Assembly: GCF_014635245.1 (NCBI RefSeq)
Contig: NZ_BMCP01000002.1
Span: 1-64,000 of the forward strand
Length of the DNA: 64,000 nt
DNA from: Agaricicola taiwanensis
GTDB lineage: Bacteria > Pseudomonadota > Alphaproteobacteria > Rhizobiales > Methylopilaceae
Reading direction: 5' to 3'
Shown here piece after piece: positions 15,206-22,540 of the stretch (position 1 is its first letter; the number at the start of each line of letters is the position of its first letter). The position numbers were made by a program, and so were the translations under genes. The notes under the pieces were generated by a model. The model searched no databases. It saw only the letters and a program-made list of their open reading frames with translations, and was not told where the DNA came from.

Positions 15206-16088
15206 ACTCGGCGGCCGCCCGCTCGGGCAGAAGGTCGTCAAAGGGGAAGGTTATCAGCTCATCGATCATCTGCCCCAGATCCGCCGCCAGCCGGTCGAAG
15301 CCGTCGTTCCTGGTCAGGGTCGCCTCATCCATGTAGAGGCCGCGGTTGATCTCGATCTGGAGCGCGTGAAACCGCATGGCGGGGTTGCCGTAATGTTCGG
15401 TGATATAGCCGCCGGCATAGGGCCTGTTGTGCATGACCGCGTAGCCGAGCCGCGTCAGGGCCGCCGCCACGAAAGCGGTGAGCTCGGGCGCGCAGCTGGT
15501 CCCATAACGGTCTCCCAGCACGATATCGGCACGGAATTTCTCCGGTCGCCGCTGGCTGTTTGACGGCATCGAATGGCAGTCGATCAAAACCGCCGCCCCA
15601 TGCGCCTGATGGATGTCGATCAACGCGTTGGTCAGCGCCTGATGATAGGGCTTGTAGAGGTTCTCGATACGCTCCAGCGCCGCGGCGACCGGCAGGCGCG
15701 ACCGGTAGATTTCCTGGTTCTCGCCTACGAGACGCGCGATGGTGCCGAGGCCGCCGGCCACACGCAGCGACCTCGTATTGGCGTAAGGCGGCAGCCGTCC
15801 ATCGAACATGCGCGGGTCGAGTTCGTAGGGCTCGCGGTTCACGTCGAGATAGGCGCGGGGGAAATGCGCGCGCATGAAGGATGCGCCCTTTTCCACAGCG
15901 CCCACGAAGAGCCCGTCCACGAAGGTGTCTTCCGAGCGCCGGAGCGTCAGCGGATCAAGCCGCGACGTGGCGAGGAAGCTCTTGGGGTAAATCGATCCGG
16001 AATGGGGCGAGTTGAACAGAACGGGTGCTCGCCTCGCCGCGGGCGTGAAGAGATCGAAGGGGGCTGGAAAGTCGTTGGTTTCTGTCAT
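15204..16088 (-). CDS. N-formylglutamate amidohydrolase
   Basis: A 294-residue zinc-type hydrolase that cleaves N-formyl-L-glutamate to glutamate and formate (last step of one histidine degradation route), or a related N-acyl amino acid. Family segments are FNSPHSG (about 26-32), DVNREPYELDPRMF (about 81-94), LIDCHSMPS (near 162) and EINRGLYMDE near the C-terminus. The start at 16088 (MTETND) is preferred to an upstream GTG/ATG that lacks a ribosome site. It diverges from cpdR with 180 nt between, a neighbourhood conserved in rhizobia. A second, fused family member lies at 20987. Confidence 0.88.
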   Translation of the reverse strand: MTETNDFPAPFDLFTPAARRAPVLFNSPHSGSIYPKSFLATSRLDPLTLRRSEDTFVDGLFVGAVEKGASFMRAHFPRAYLDVNREPYELDPRMFDGRLPPYANTRSLRVAGGLGTIARLVGENQEIYRSRLPVAAALERIENLYKPYHQALTNALIDIHQAHGAAVLIDCHSMPSNSQRRPEKFRADIVLGDRYGTSCAPELTAFVAAALTRLGYAVMHNRPYAGGYITEHYGNPAMRFHALQIEINRGLYMDEATLTRNDGFDRLAADLGQMIDELITFPFDDLLPERAAAE

Positions 16089-16268
16089 CAATCCGCGTAG
16101 AGCCAGTCCGACGGGCAATTTTTGTCCGCCAATCGTGCCAAGCCGGAATGACGCTGTCCATGACAGAATGTTCCATTCGCTGGAACAGAAACCGGCTGTT
16201 TACTAAATTCGGTCGAAATCGCACTGTCTGGCTGATGCCGCCGACGCCCCGTTTGATGCTGAGCCTCC

Positions 16269-16631
16269 ATGAACAAGATTCTGCTTGCCGAAGACGACAA
16301 CGATATGCGCCGCTTTCTCGTGCGTGCACTGGAAAACGCCGGATATCAGGTGATCTCCTATGATAATGGCCTCGAGGCCTATCATCGCCTGCGGGAAGAG
16401 CCCTTCGAACTGCTGCTGACCGATATCGTCATGCCGGAGATGGATGGCATCGAGCTGGCGCGCCGCGCGTCCGATATCGATCCCGATATCAAGATCATGT
16501 TCATCACAGGCTTTGCGGCCGTGGCGCTGAACCCCGATTCCCAGGCGCCGAAGGATGCCAAGATCCTGTCCAAGCCGTTTCATCTGAAGGACCTGGTCAA
16601 TGAGGTTCAGAAGATGCTGACCGCAGCCTGA
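16269..16631 (+). CDS. cpdR: Single-domain response regulator CpdR
   Basis: A 120-residue stand-alone receiver domain with acidic pocket E8-D9-D10, phosphorylation site D52 in LLTDIVMPEMDG, conserved threonine in MFITGF and lysine in LSKPFHLKDL. In Caulobacter and Sinorhizobium, unphosphorylated CpdR binds ClpXP, takes it to the cell pole and primes degradation of CtrA-pathway substrates; phosphorylation through CckA-ChpT switches it off. Sequence wording and the neighbouring N-formylglutamate amidohydrolase support CpdR rather than a generic CheY. It is a single gene between an opposing gene and the tRNA-Val promoter. Confidence 0.92.
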   Translation: MNKILLAEDDNDMRRFLVRALENAGYQVISYDNGLEAYHRLREEPFELLLTDIVMPEMDGIELARRASDIDPDIKIMFITGFAAVALNPDSQAPKDAKILSKPFHLKDLVNEVQKMLTAA

Positions 16632-16673
16632 TCCGCCCCTGAAAAATTTGGCGGAACAGCGCTTGTCAGGCGC

Positions 16674-16702
16674 TTGCGCACAGGCCTCCAAGCGGCTATA
16701 TG
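16674..16702 (+). promoter_or_regulatory. Predicted promoter of tRNA-Val
   Basis: TTGCGC (16674-16679) and TATATG (16697-16702), 17 nt apart, lie about 60 nt before the tRNA. The hairpin GAGCAC-ttcg-GTGCTC follows in the leader. Confidence 0.5.
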
Positions 16703-16761
16703 GGCGCCTCCGCTTCCGGTTCCGGCCGGAAACCCAGAATTTCGAGCACTTCGGTGCTCAC

Positions 16762-16836
<75 letters not shown>

Positions 16837-16879
16837 TTCAAGATGAAGGCCGTCGCAGCCGGCGGACAAGGGAAGTCAG

Positions 16880-17005
16880 ATGAAGATCCGTAACTCGCTC
16901 AAGTCGCTGCGCGACCGCCACCGCGACAACAAGATCATCCGTCGCAAGGGCCGCGTCTACATCATCAACAAGACGCAGAAGCGCTACAAGGCCCGCCAGG
17001 GCTGA
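16880..17005 (+). CDS. rpmJ: 50S ribosomal protein L36, type B
   Basis: A 41-residue, very basic protein beginning [18 protein letters not shown] and ending QKRYKARQG. This is the longer proteobacterial L36 form that lacks the zinc-binding cysteines of the short form (YkgO-type). It stabilises the 50S subunit. The start at 16880 follows GGAAGTCAG. It lies 43 nt after tRNA-Val and could be read through from it. Confidence 0.95.
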   Translation: MKIRNSLKSLRDRHRDNKIIRRKGRVYIINKTQKRYKARQG

Positions 17006-17073
17006 GGCGGTCCCGCGCCAGCTCACAGCTTTATGCTTTGACGTCGCGTCCATCGCGCCATACTTTTCAAGGT

Positions 17074-17658
17074 ATGGGTCGGTGGACGTTTTTTCGTGCC
17101 TGTTGCGCCGCGATGGTGGTGGCTTTCTTGAGCTTCGGTCCCGCCGCGGCGCAGGATGCTCCTGCGCAACCCGGACATCAATCGCGACTTGATCGGTTGT
17201 TCGACAGCCTCGCCGGCAGCGAAACGCCTGAAGAGGCCAAGCGCATCGAATCCAACATCGAGGCGATCTGGCTGCAGTCCGGCAGCCCGACGGCCGATCT
17301 GCTGACGCGCCGGGCGCTCGATGCGTTCCAGCGCGACGACCATTCCGCCGCCCTTACGCTTCTCACCGCAGCCATTGATGCCGCGCCCAAGCATGCCGAG
17401 GCCTACAACAAACGCGCCACGGTCTATCTCGTGGAAGGCCATGTCCAGCGCGGTCTGCTCGACATCCGTCAGGCGCTGCGGCTGGAACCGCGCCACTACG
17501 GCGCCTGGGTCAGTCTTGCCCGCATCATGGAACAGATGGGCGATGAAGCGACGGCGCTGGAAGCTTTCCGACGCGGCAAGGCTCTCAATCCCTATATCGA
17601 TGAGATCGACGAGAACATCGAGCGTCTCGAGCTGATCGTGCGGGGACGGGAAATCTGA
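17074..17658 (+). CDS. Exported TPR protein
   Basis: 194 residues. A signal peptide (basic start, hydrophobic CCAAMVVAFLSF, cleavage after GPAAA near residue 25) directs it to the periplasm. The mature part has TPR-like helical repeats at about 70-175 (for example AYNKRATVYLVEGHVQRGL and AWVSLARIMEQMGDEATAL). Such proteins act as assembly or binding scaffolds; the partner is unknown. The start at 17074 gives a proper signal peptide; a TTG at 17038 would add twelve residues before it. It abuts the following hydrolase gene and probably forms an operon with it. Confidence 0.8.
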   Translation: MGRWTFFRACCAAMVVAFLSFGPAAAQDAPAQPGHQSRLDRLFDSLAGSETPEEAKRIESNIEAIWLQSGSPTADLLTRRALDAFQRDDHSAALTLLTAAIDAAPKHAEAYNKRATVYLVEGHVQRGLLDIRQALRLEPRHYGAWVSLARIMEQMGDEATALEAFRRGKALNPYIDEIDENIERLELIVRGREI

Positions 17659-17690
17659 TTCGCCTCATCCTTCTCGCTGTCCTGGTCCTT

Positions 17691-18647
17691 GTGGTCCTGT
17701 CCGTGGCCGGGCTCGCCCTCTTCACGGCGGTCCAAACGGCGCGGCTTGAGGAGCGTTATCCGCCGCGCGGTCAGTTCATCGGCGTCTTCGGCGGCCGGCT
17801 GCATTACGTGGAGCGGAGACCGGAGGGCGTTCCCAGCGGCGTCACCGTGGTCCTGCTGCATGGCGCCTCAGGCAATGCGCTGGAGATCGACCTTGGCCTC
17901 GGCGCGCCGCTCGCCGCCAGGGGACACAGGGTGATCGCCTTCGATCGCCCAGGCCATGGCTGGAGCGATCGGCCGAAGGGGGAGAAGGATGCCTCGCCGG
18001 CCATGCAGGCGGGCCTTATCGCACAGGGCATGGCCGGGCTCGGCATCGATCGTGCGGTGGTCGTGGGACACTCCCTGGCCGGAGCCGTAGCGGCAAATCT
18101 TGCGCTGGATCACACCGATCGCGTTTCGGGGCTGATGCTGCTGTCGGCGGCCACCCATCCCTGGGAGGGAGGTGTGGCCTGGCAGAACCACGTCGCGACC
18201 GCGCCGCTCCTGGGCGATGTCATGGTGCGCACCATCGTCATGCCGCTGGGGCTTGCCACCCTGGAGAAGGTGGCCGACCGCGTGTTCCTGCCGCATCAGC
18301 CCCCGAAGGACTATCTGCATCGCGCCGCAATCCCGCTGATCCTGCGGCCGGATGAATTTCAGGCCAATGCCGAGGATGTGAAAGGCCTGCTCGCCTTCGT
18401 GACACGCCAGGCCCCACGATATGGGGACATCCGGGTGCCCACCACCGTGATGACGGCTGACCGGGACACGATCGTCTATCCAGATACCCATTCGCGGCCG
18501 ATCGTAAAGCAGATCGAAGGCTCCAAGCTCGTCATTCTGCCCGAGGCCGGCCATATGCCCCATCACACCGCGACGGATCGCGTGGTGGCGGAGATGGATG
18601 AGTTGATCGCGCGCGTCAGGCGCGGCGCGGCCCGCCCGTCATCATGA
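17691..18647 (+). CDS. Membrane-anchored alpha/beta hydrolase
   Basis: About 318 residues from the GTG at 17691. The nucleophile elbow is GHSLAG (Ser near residue 122), an oxyanion segment VVLLHGASGN lies near 53-62, and the catalytic histidine is in PEAGHMPHHT near 293. The N-terminus is a hydrophobic anchor. The hydrophobic run continues upstream in frame to CTG 17655 / ATT 17658, touching the stop of the TPR gene, with no ATG, GTG or TTG before 17691. Either GTG 17691 is used and the anchor is short, or a rare start at the overlap is used. Function beyond ester or epoxide hydrolysis is not determinable. Confidence 0.82.
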   Translation: MVLSVAGLALFTAVQTARLEERYPPRGQFIGVFGGRLHYVERRPEGVPSGVTVVLLHGASGNALEIDLGLGAPLAARGHRVIAFDRPGHGWSDRPKGEKDASPAMQAGLIAQGMAGLGIDRAVVVGHSLAGAVAANLALDHTDRVSGLMLLSAATHPWEGGVAWQNHVATAPLLGDVMVRTIVMPLGLATLEKVADRVFLPHQPPKDYLHRAAIPLILRPDEFQANAEDVKGLLAFVTRQAPRYGDIRVPTTVMTADRDTIVYPDTHSRPIVKQIEGSKLVILPEAGHMPHHTATDRVVAEMDELIARVRRGAARPSS

Positions 18648-18728
18648 CTGCTGCGGGCTCCGAACGGCTGCGCCAGCACCGGCGTTGCGGCGAGAGCCGC
18701 TATGAGGATCAGGACCAGAGGCTTCATG
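18564..18728 (-). CDS. Possible small exported protein
   Basis: A 54-residue reading frame on the minus strand starting MKPLVLILIAALAATPVLA, a clean signal peptide with cleavage after VLA. GGAG lies 9-12 nt upstream of the ATG. The mature part is short, polar and unlike any family I know. Its second half overlaps the 3' end of the hydrolase gene in antisense, which lowers the likelihood that all of it is under selection. It follows pyruvate kinase on the same strand. Confidence 0.35.
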
Positions 18729-18776
18729 CCGCCGTCTCCATACTAGGTACCGAGCAATCTGCTCATGCCGCCCTTA

Positions 18777-20201
18777 TCAATGCGGCACGTTGATGAAGGC
18801 GATGCGCATCATATTGGTGGAGCCGGGGGTGCCGAAGGGAAGGCCGGCGATGATCACGACCCGCTCGCCGATCTTGGCGAAGCCCTCCTGATGGGTGAGG
18901 TCGCAGGCGCGCCGTACCATGTCGTCCATATCGCGCACATCGTCGGTCAACACGCTGTGGAGGCCCCAGGGGAGGGCCATACGGCGGGCGGTGTTGATGT
19001 TGGGTGTCAGCACCACGATGGCGTTCCGCGGCCGTTCGCGCGAGGCGCGGATGGCGGTTGCGCCTGAAAAGGTCCAGCACACGATGGCGGCAAGGTCCAG
19101 TGTGTCCGTCATGGTGCGGGCGGCAAGGCTGATGGCGTCCTGGCCGGTGGCTTCCGCCACGCTGCGCTGGGCATGGATGATGGGCGGATAGAGATCATCC
19201 GTTTCCACCGCCTCGGCGATGCGGTTCATGGTGGAGACCGCCTCGACGGGGTATCGCCCTGCGGCGCTTTCCGCCGAGAGCATGACGGCGTCGGCACCTT
19301 CAAAGACGGCGGTTGCCACGTCGGAGACTTCGGCGCGCGTTGGCACCGGGCTTTCGATCATGGATTCCAGCATCTGCGTTGCCACGATCACGGGCTTGCC
19401 ATAACGACGGGAGAGGCGGGTGATGCGCTTCTGGATGCCGGGCACCTGTTCCAGCGGCATTTCCACGCCGAGATCGCCACGCGCCACCATCAGGCCATCT
19501 GACAATTCCACGATCTCATGGAGGTGCTCCAGCGCCTGGGGTTTCTCGATCTTTGACATAATACCGGCGCGGCCGCGCACGATCTTCCTGAGTTCGGCCA
19601 CATCCGCCGGCCGCTGGATGAAAGAGAGCGCGATCCAGTCGGCGCCGGCCTCGATGGCGGCATCGGCATCGGCGCGATCCTTTTCCGTCATGGCCGTCGT
19701 CGGGATCACGGTGTCGGGGAAGCTCATGCCCTTGCGGTTGGAGAGCGTGGTGCCGACCACCACCTCCACCAGCACCTTGCCGTCGCTCGCTTCGATCACC
19801 TTCAACTGCACCCTGCCATCATCGACCAGGATGCGCTGATCGGGCTTCAGGGCGGCCAGCACCTCCGGATGCGGCAGTTGAACCCGGGACTTGTCGCCGG
19901 GGGCGGGATCACCGTCGAGCGTCAGGCGGTCGCCCTTTTCGACGCTGATGGATTTTTCCGCGAAGAGGCCAAGCCGGAGTTTCGGGCCCTGGAGATCGGC
20001 CAGGATGCCGATGGGGCGACGCACGATCTTCTCCACCGCGCGGATGTCGGAAACGAGATTGTTCAACACCTCATGGCTCGAGTGGCTCATGTTGATGCGG
20101 AAGACATCCGCACCTGCCTCGAACAACCGCTGGATCATCGCGCGATCCGACGATGCAGGGCCAAGTGTCGCGACTATCTTGACCCGCCGTAACCGTCTCA
20201 T
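18777..20201 (-). CDS. pyk: Pyruvate kinase
   Basis: A 474-residue glycolytic enzyme converting phosphoenolpyruvate and ADP to pyruvate and ATP. It opens MRRLRRVKIVATLGPASSD, the active-site signature IMSKIEKPQALEHLHEI lies near 215-231, and DGLMVARGDLGVE and ATQMLESM follow. The full A, B and C domains are present. The start at 20201 has AAGGCGC upstream; an in-frame extension to 20288 looks non-coding. DUF1036 lies just upstream on the same strand, a conserved alphaproteobacterial pairing, so co-transcription is likely. Confidence 0.96.
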   Translation of the reverse strand: MRRLRRVKIVATLGPASSDRAMIQRLFEAGADVFRINMSHSSHEVLNNLVSDIRAVEKIVRRPIGILADLQGPKLRLGLFAEKSISVEKGDRLTLDGDPAPGDKSRVQLPHPEVLAALKPDQRILVDDGRVQLKVIEASDGKVLVEVVVGTTLSNRKGMSFPDTVIPTTAMTEKDRADADAAIEAGADWIALSFIQRPADVAELRKIVRGRAGIMSKIEKPQALEHLHEIVELSDGLMVARGDLGVEMPLEQVPGIQKRITRLSRRYGKPVIVATQMLESMIESPVPTRAEVSDVATAVFEGADAVMLSAESAAGRYPVEAVSTMNRIAEAVETDDLYPPIIHAQRSVAEATGQDAISLAARTMTDTLDLAAIVCWTFSGATAIRASRERPRNAIVVLTPNINTARRMALPWGLHSVLTDDVRDMDDMVRRACDLTHQEGFAKIGERVVIIAGLPFGTPGSTNMMRIAFINVPH

Positions 20202-20232
20202 GAATGCGCCTTGCTGTGGGAGGGAAGGAAAC

Positions 20233-20715
20233 TTATTGCGTGGTAGGAGGATTCTGGCCGCTGGAGGCAGCGGCGTGACTGGCGGCATTGGTGGCGGTGA
20301 GCTGCACGGTCCATGTGCGGTTCTCGCCCGTGTCCACCTCGAAGAAGCCCTTGCGCTCGAAACCGCGCGCCAGGCAGTTGTCGATGCCCTTGATGGTGAA
20401 CTCGCTGTCGCGAATGCACATGGGCACCGGGCCGTCCCAGGCTTCGTTCTGATTATCGTAGTCGATGGCGTGGATGTAGTAATAGCGGGCGATGAGGTCG
20501 CCCCGCATCAAGGTTTCGCAGCTGTTGGCGGGGATGTTCCACCAGCCCTCGGTCGCCCAGCCTTCGCCGTCCTTATAGCCGACGGAAACGCCGACGCGGC
20601 TCGACGTGGAGTTGCAGACCTGGAAGTCCGCCCGCGCGGCACCCGCCGCGGCAAGGAGCAGAAGAGTGCTTGTGAGGCCTGTCGTAACGAATTGTGTGAC
20701 GATGCGGAGGTTCAT
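20233..20715 (-). CDS. DUF1036 secreted protein
   Basis: 160 residues with a signal peptide (hydrophobic TTGLTSTLLLLAAAGAARA, cleavage near residue 30). The mature domain starts DFQVCNSTSSRVGVSVGYK, a DUF1036 hallmark, with further conserved aromatic residues (EGWWNIPANSC, RYYYIHAID). Four cysteines could form two disulfides. The biochemical role of the family is unknown. It precedes pyruvate kinase by 31 nt on the same strand. Confidence 0.88.
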   Translation of the reverse strand: MNLRIVTQFVTTGLTSTLLLLAAAGAARADFQVCNSTSSRVGVSVGYKDGEGWATEGWWNIPANSCETLMRGDLIARYYYIHAIDYDNQNEAWDGPVPMCIRDSEFTIKGIDNCLARGFERKGFFEVDTGENRTWTVQLTATNAASHAAASSGQNPPTTQ

Positions 20716-20738
20716 GAGAGGGTCTTGAGTCTCGCAAA

Positions 20739-20880
20739 TCACTGACGGCCAAGGTCTAGCTGGTGCCAGAGGGCCGGGTCAACGAGGATCACCCTCACGT
20801 CGATGACATTGGTCCGCGTGGGGCCGGTGCGGAGAAGATCTCCTGTTGTCTCGAAGAACCGGTGGCAGTGTTTTGCTACA
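20739..20880 (-). pseudogene. Relic of glycerate 2-kinase C-terminus (MOFRL domain)
   Basis: On the minus strand an open stretch reads HRFFETTGDLLRTGPTRTN followed by VIDVRVILV and stops at 20739. This matches the C-terminal motif of MOFRL glycerate 2-kinases (typically FF-x-x-x-GDL-x-x-TGPT-x-TNVND-x-R). The frame is lost upstream of about 20880 and the rest of the roughly 420-residue enzyme is absent. In rhizobia the ttuD-type gene is associated with pyruvate kinase, so this is probably the residue of a deleted gene. The similarity is by eye. Confidence 0.6.
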
Positions 20881-20986
20881 GAAATGCGACGGCATCACGA
20901 CCGTCCAGAAGAGATTTCTGCCCGATGCGCCGCCGCAGGGCTGCTGCCTCTGGAGTGCGGGCGATCCCCTGCTTATGTTTGCGTCC

Positions 20987-22111
20987 ATGAACATGACAAC
21001 CTCCCTGACCCATACCTCCCATGAGGTCATCAACGGCAATCAAGGCACCCCCTTTGTGCTGTTGTGCGACCATGCGTCCAATGCGGTGCCCGAGCCCTAT
21101 GGGGACCTCGGTCTGCCGCGGGAGCAAATGGAGCGGCACATCGGCTATGATATCGGCGCGGCGAGGGTGACGCGGCAGCTTGCCGCCACGCTCGGGGCAG
21201 AGGCCCTGCTCACGCGCTTTTCCCGGCTGCTGATCGATCCCAACCGCGGTGAGATCGATCCCACCCTGGTGATGCGGCTGTCCGATGGAGCCATTATTCC
21301 GGGCAACGCACGGGCCGATGCGGACGAAGTGGAGAAGCGGCTGGATCTGTTTCACCGGCCCTATCATCAGGCCATCACGCGAACGCTGGACGAGCGGCAG
21401 GCGCGCGGGCAGGTGCCGCTGCTCGTCTCCATTCACAGTTTTACGCCATCCTGGCGGGGAGCGGTGCGGCCTTGGCATGCGGCGGTGCTGTGGGACAAGG
21501 ATCCGCGCCTTGCGCTGCCGGTGCTGGAGGCGCTGCGCCAGGATGCCGGGCTGATCATCGGCAACAATGAGCCTTACGATGGCGCGCTTCCCGGCGACAC
21601 CATGCACCGGCACGGCACCTCCCGCGGATTGCCGCATGTTCTGATCGAGGTGAGGCAGGATCTTATCGCCGATGACGCAGGCGCCGACGAATGGGCGGCG
21701 AGACTGGCCGATGTGCTGCGGCCTCTTGCGGATGATCCGGCGAACGGCCGGGTTGAATTCTATGGCTCACGTACCGACAGGCACGACGGAGGAATCGCGC
21801 CTGCGCTGAAAGCCGAGATCGAAGCGGCGGTGCTGGATCGTCTCATCACGCACCTGCGCGCGCGCACCGACGTGCAGAACATCGACCTGATGAATCTCGC
21901 CGGCTTCTGCCGCAACTGCCTTTCGAACTGGATGCTGGAGGCGGCCAGGCTGCATCATCTGCCCATGACCAAGGATGAGGCGCGTGAAGCGGTCTATGGC
22001 ATGCCCTACGAGCGCTGGAAGGAGCTTTATCAGCGAGAGGCCAGCCCTCAGGCAAGGGCCACCTTCGAAGGATCAGGTGGACGGCATGTGGATGACGGCA
22101 ACTCCGCTTGA
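20987..22111 (+). CDS. N-formylglutamate amidohydrolase-DUF1244 fusion protein
   Basis: About 374 residues. Residues about 10-275 are an N-formylglutamate amidohydrolase domain (LLCDHASNAVPE, DIGAARVTR, LLIDPNRGEIDPT, LVSIHSFTPSW). After a short linker the C-terminal 90 residues are DUF1244: THLRARTDVQNIDLMNLAG, FCRNCLSNW, MTKDEAREAVYGMPYERWK. In rhizobia these are two adjacent genes upstream of the DUF2312 gene; here one uninterrupted frame covers both. The start is uncertain: ATG 20987 or 20993 fits the domain, but no good ribosome site is seen. It lies 67 nt before gapR and is probably co-transcribed. Whether the product stays fused or is processed is unknown. Confidence 0.82.
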   Translation: MNMTTSLTHTSHEVINGNQGTPFVLLCDHASNAVPEPYGDLGLPREQMERHIGYDIGAARVTRQLAATLGAEALLTRFSRLLIDPNRGEIDPTLVMRLSDGAIIPGNARADADEVEKRLDLFHRPYHQAITRTLDERQARGQVPLLVSIHSFTPSWRGAVRPWHAAVLWDKDPRLALPVLEALRQDAGLIIGNNEPYDGALPGDTMHRHGTSRGLPHVLIEVRQDLIADDAGADEWAARLADVLRPLADDPANGRVEFYGSRTDRHDGGIAPALKAEIEAAVLDRLITHLRARTDVQNIDLMNLAGFCRNCLSNWMLEAARLHHLPMTKDEAREAVYGMPYERWKELYQREASPQARATFEGSGGRHVDDGNSA

Positions 22112-22178
22112 CGCCTCGGACTTATTGGTTGAGACCCTCGGCATCAGTTTCTCACATTGAAGCCAGCCGGAGTTTTTC

Positions 22179-22424
22179 ATGATCAATCCCGACGAGATCG
22201 CCAAGGATCAGCTACGGTCCATCATTGAGCGCATCGAGCGGCTCGAAGAGGAGAAGAAAGCCCTCTCCGAAGACATCAAGGAAGTTTATGCCGAGGCCAA
22301 GGGCAACGGCTATGACACGAAGGTCCTGCGCAAGGTCGTGTCGATCCGCAAGCAGGATCGCGATGAGCGGCAAGAGCAGGAGGCGATCCTCGACCTTTAC
22401 CTGCAGGCTCTGGGTATCAACTGA
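22179..22424 (+). CDS. gapR: Nucleoid-associated protein GapR (DUF2312)
   Basis: 81 residues, nearly all alpha-helical, beginning [19 protein letters not shown] and containing [18 protein letters not shown], the DUF2312 signature. In Caulobacter GapR is an essential or near-essential dimer/tetramer that clamps overtwisted, AT-rich DNA ahead of replication forks and transcription and stimulates topoisomerases. The neighbouring DUF1244 region supports orthology. A strong terminator follows. Confidence 0.93.
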   Translation: MINPDEIAKDQLRSIIERIERLEEEKKALSEDIKEVYAEAKGNGYDTKVLRKVVSIRKQDRDERQEQEAILDLYLQALGIN

Positions 22425-22498
22425 GCGGGGCGGGTTCCCGGAGGTCTCGCCCTGTGAGGCCTTCAGGAACTGAGGTCAGCGTTGGCCATTAGGCGGAA

Positions 22499-22521
22499 GG
22501 GGCGGTAACCGCCCCTTTTTT
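22499..22521 (+). terminator. Rho-independent terminator after gapR
   Basis: Perfect 7-bp stem GGGGCGG/CCGCCCC, loop TAA, then six T. Confidence 0.92.
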
Positions 22522-22540
22522 CATGCCCGGCTGAGCAATG

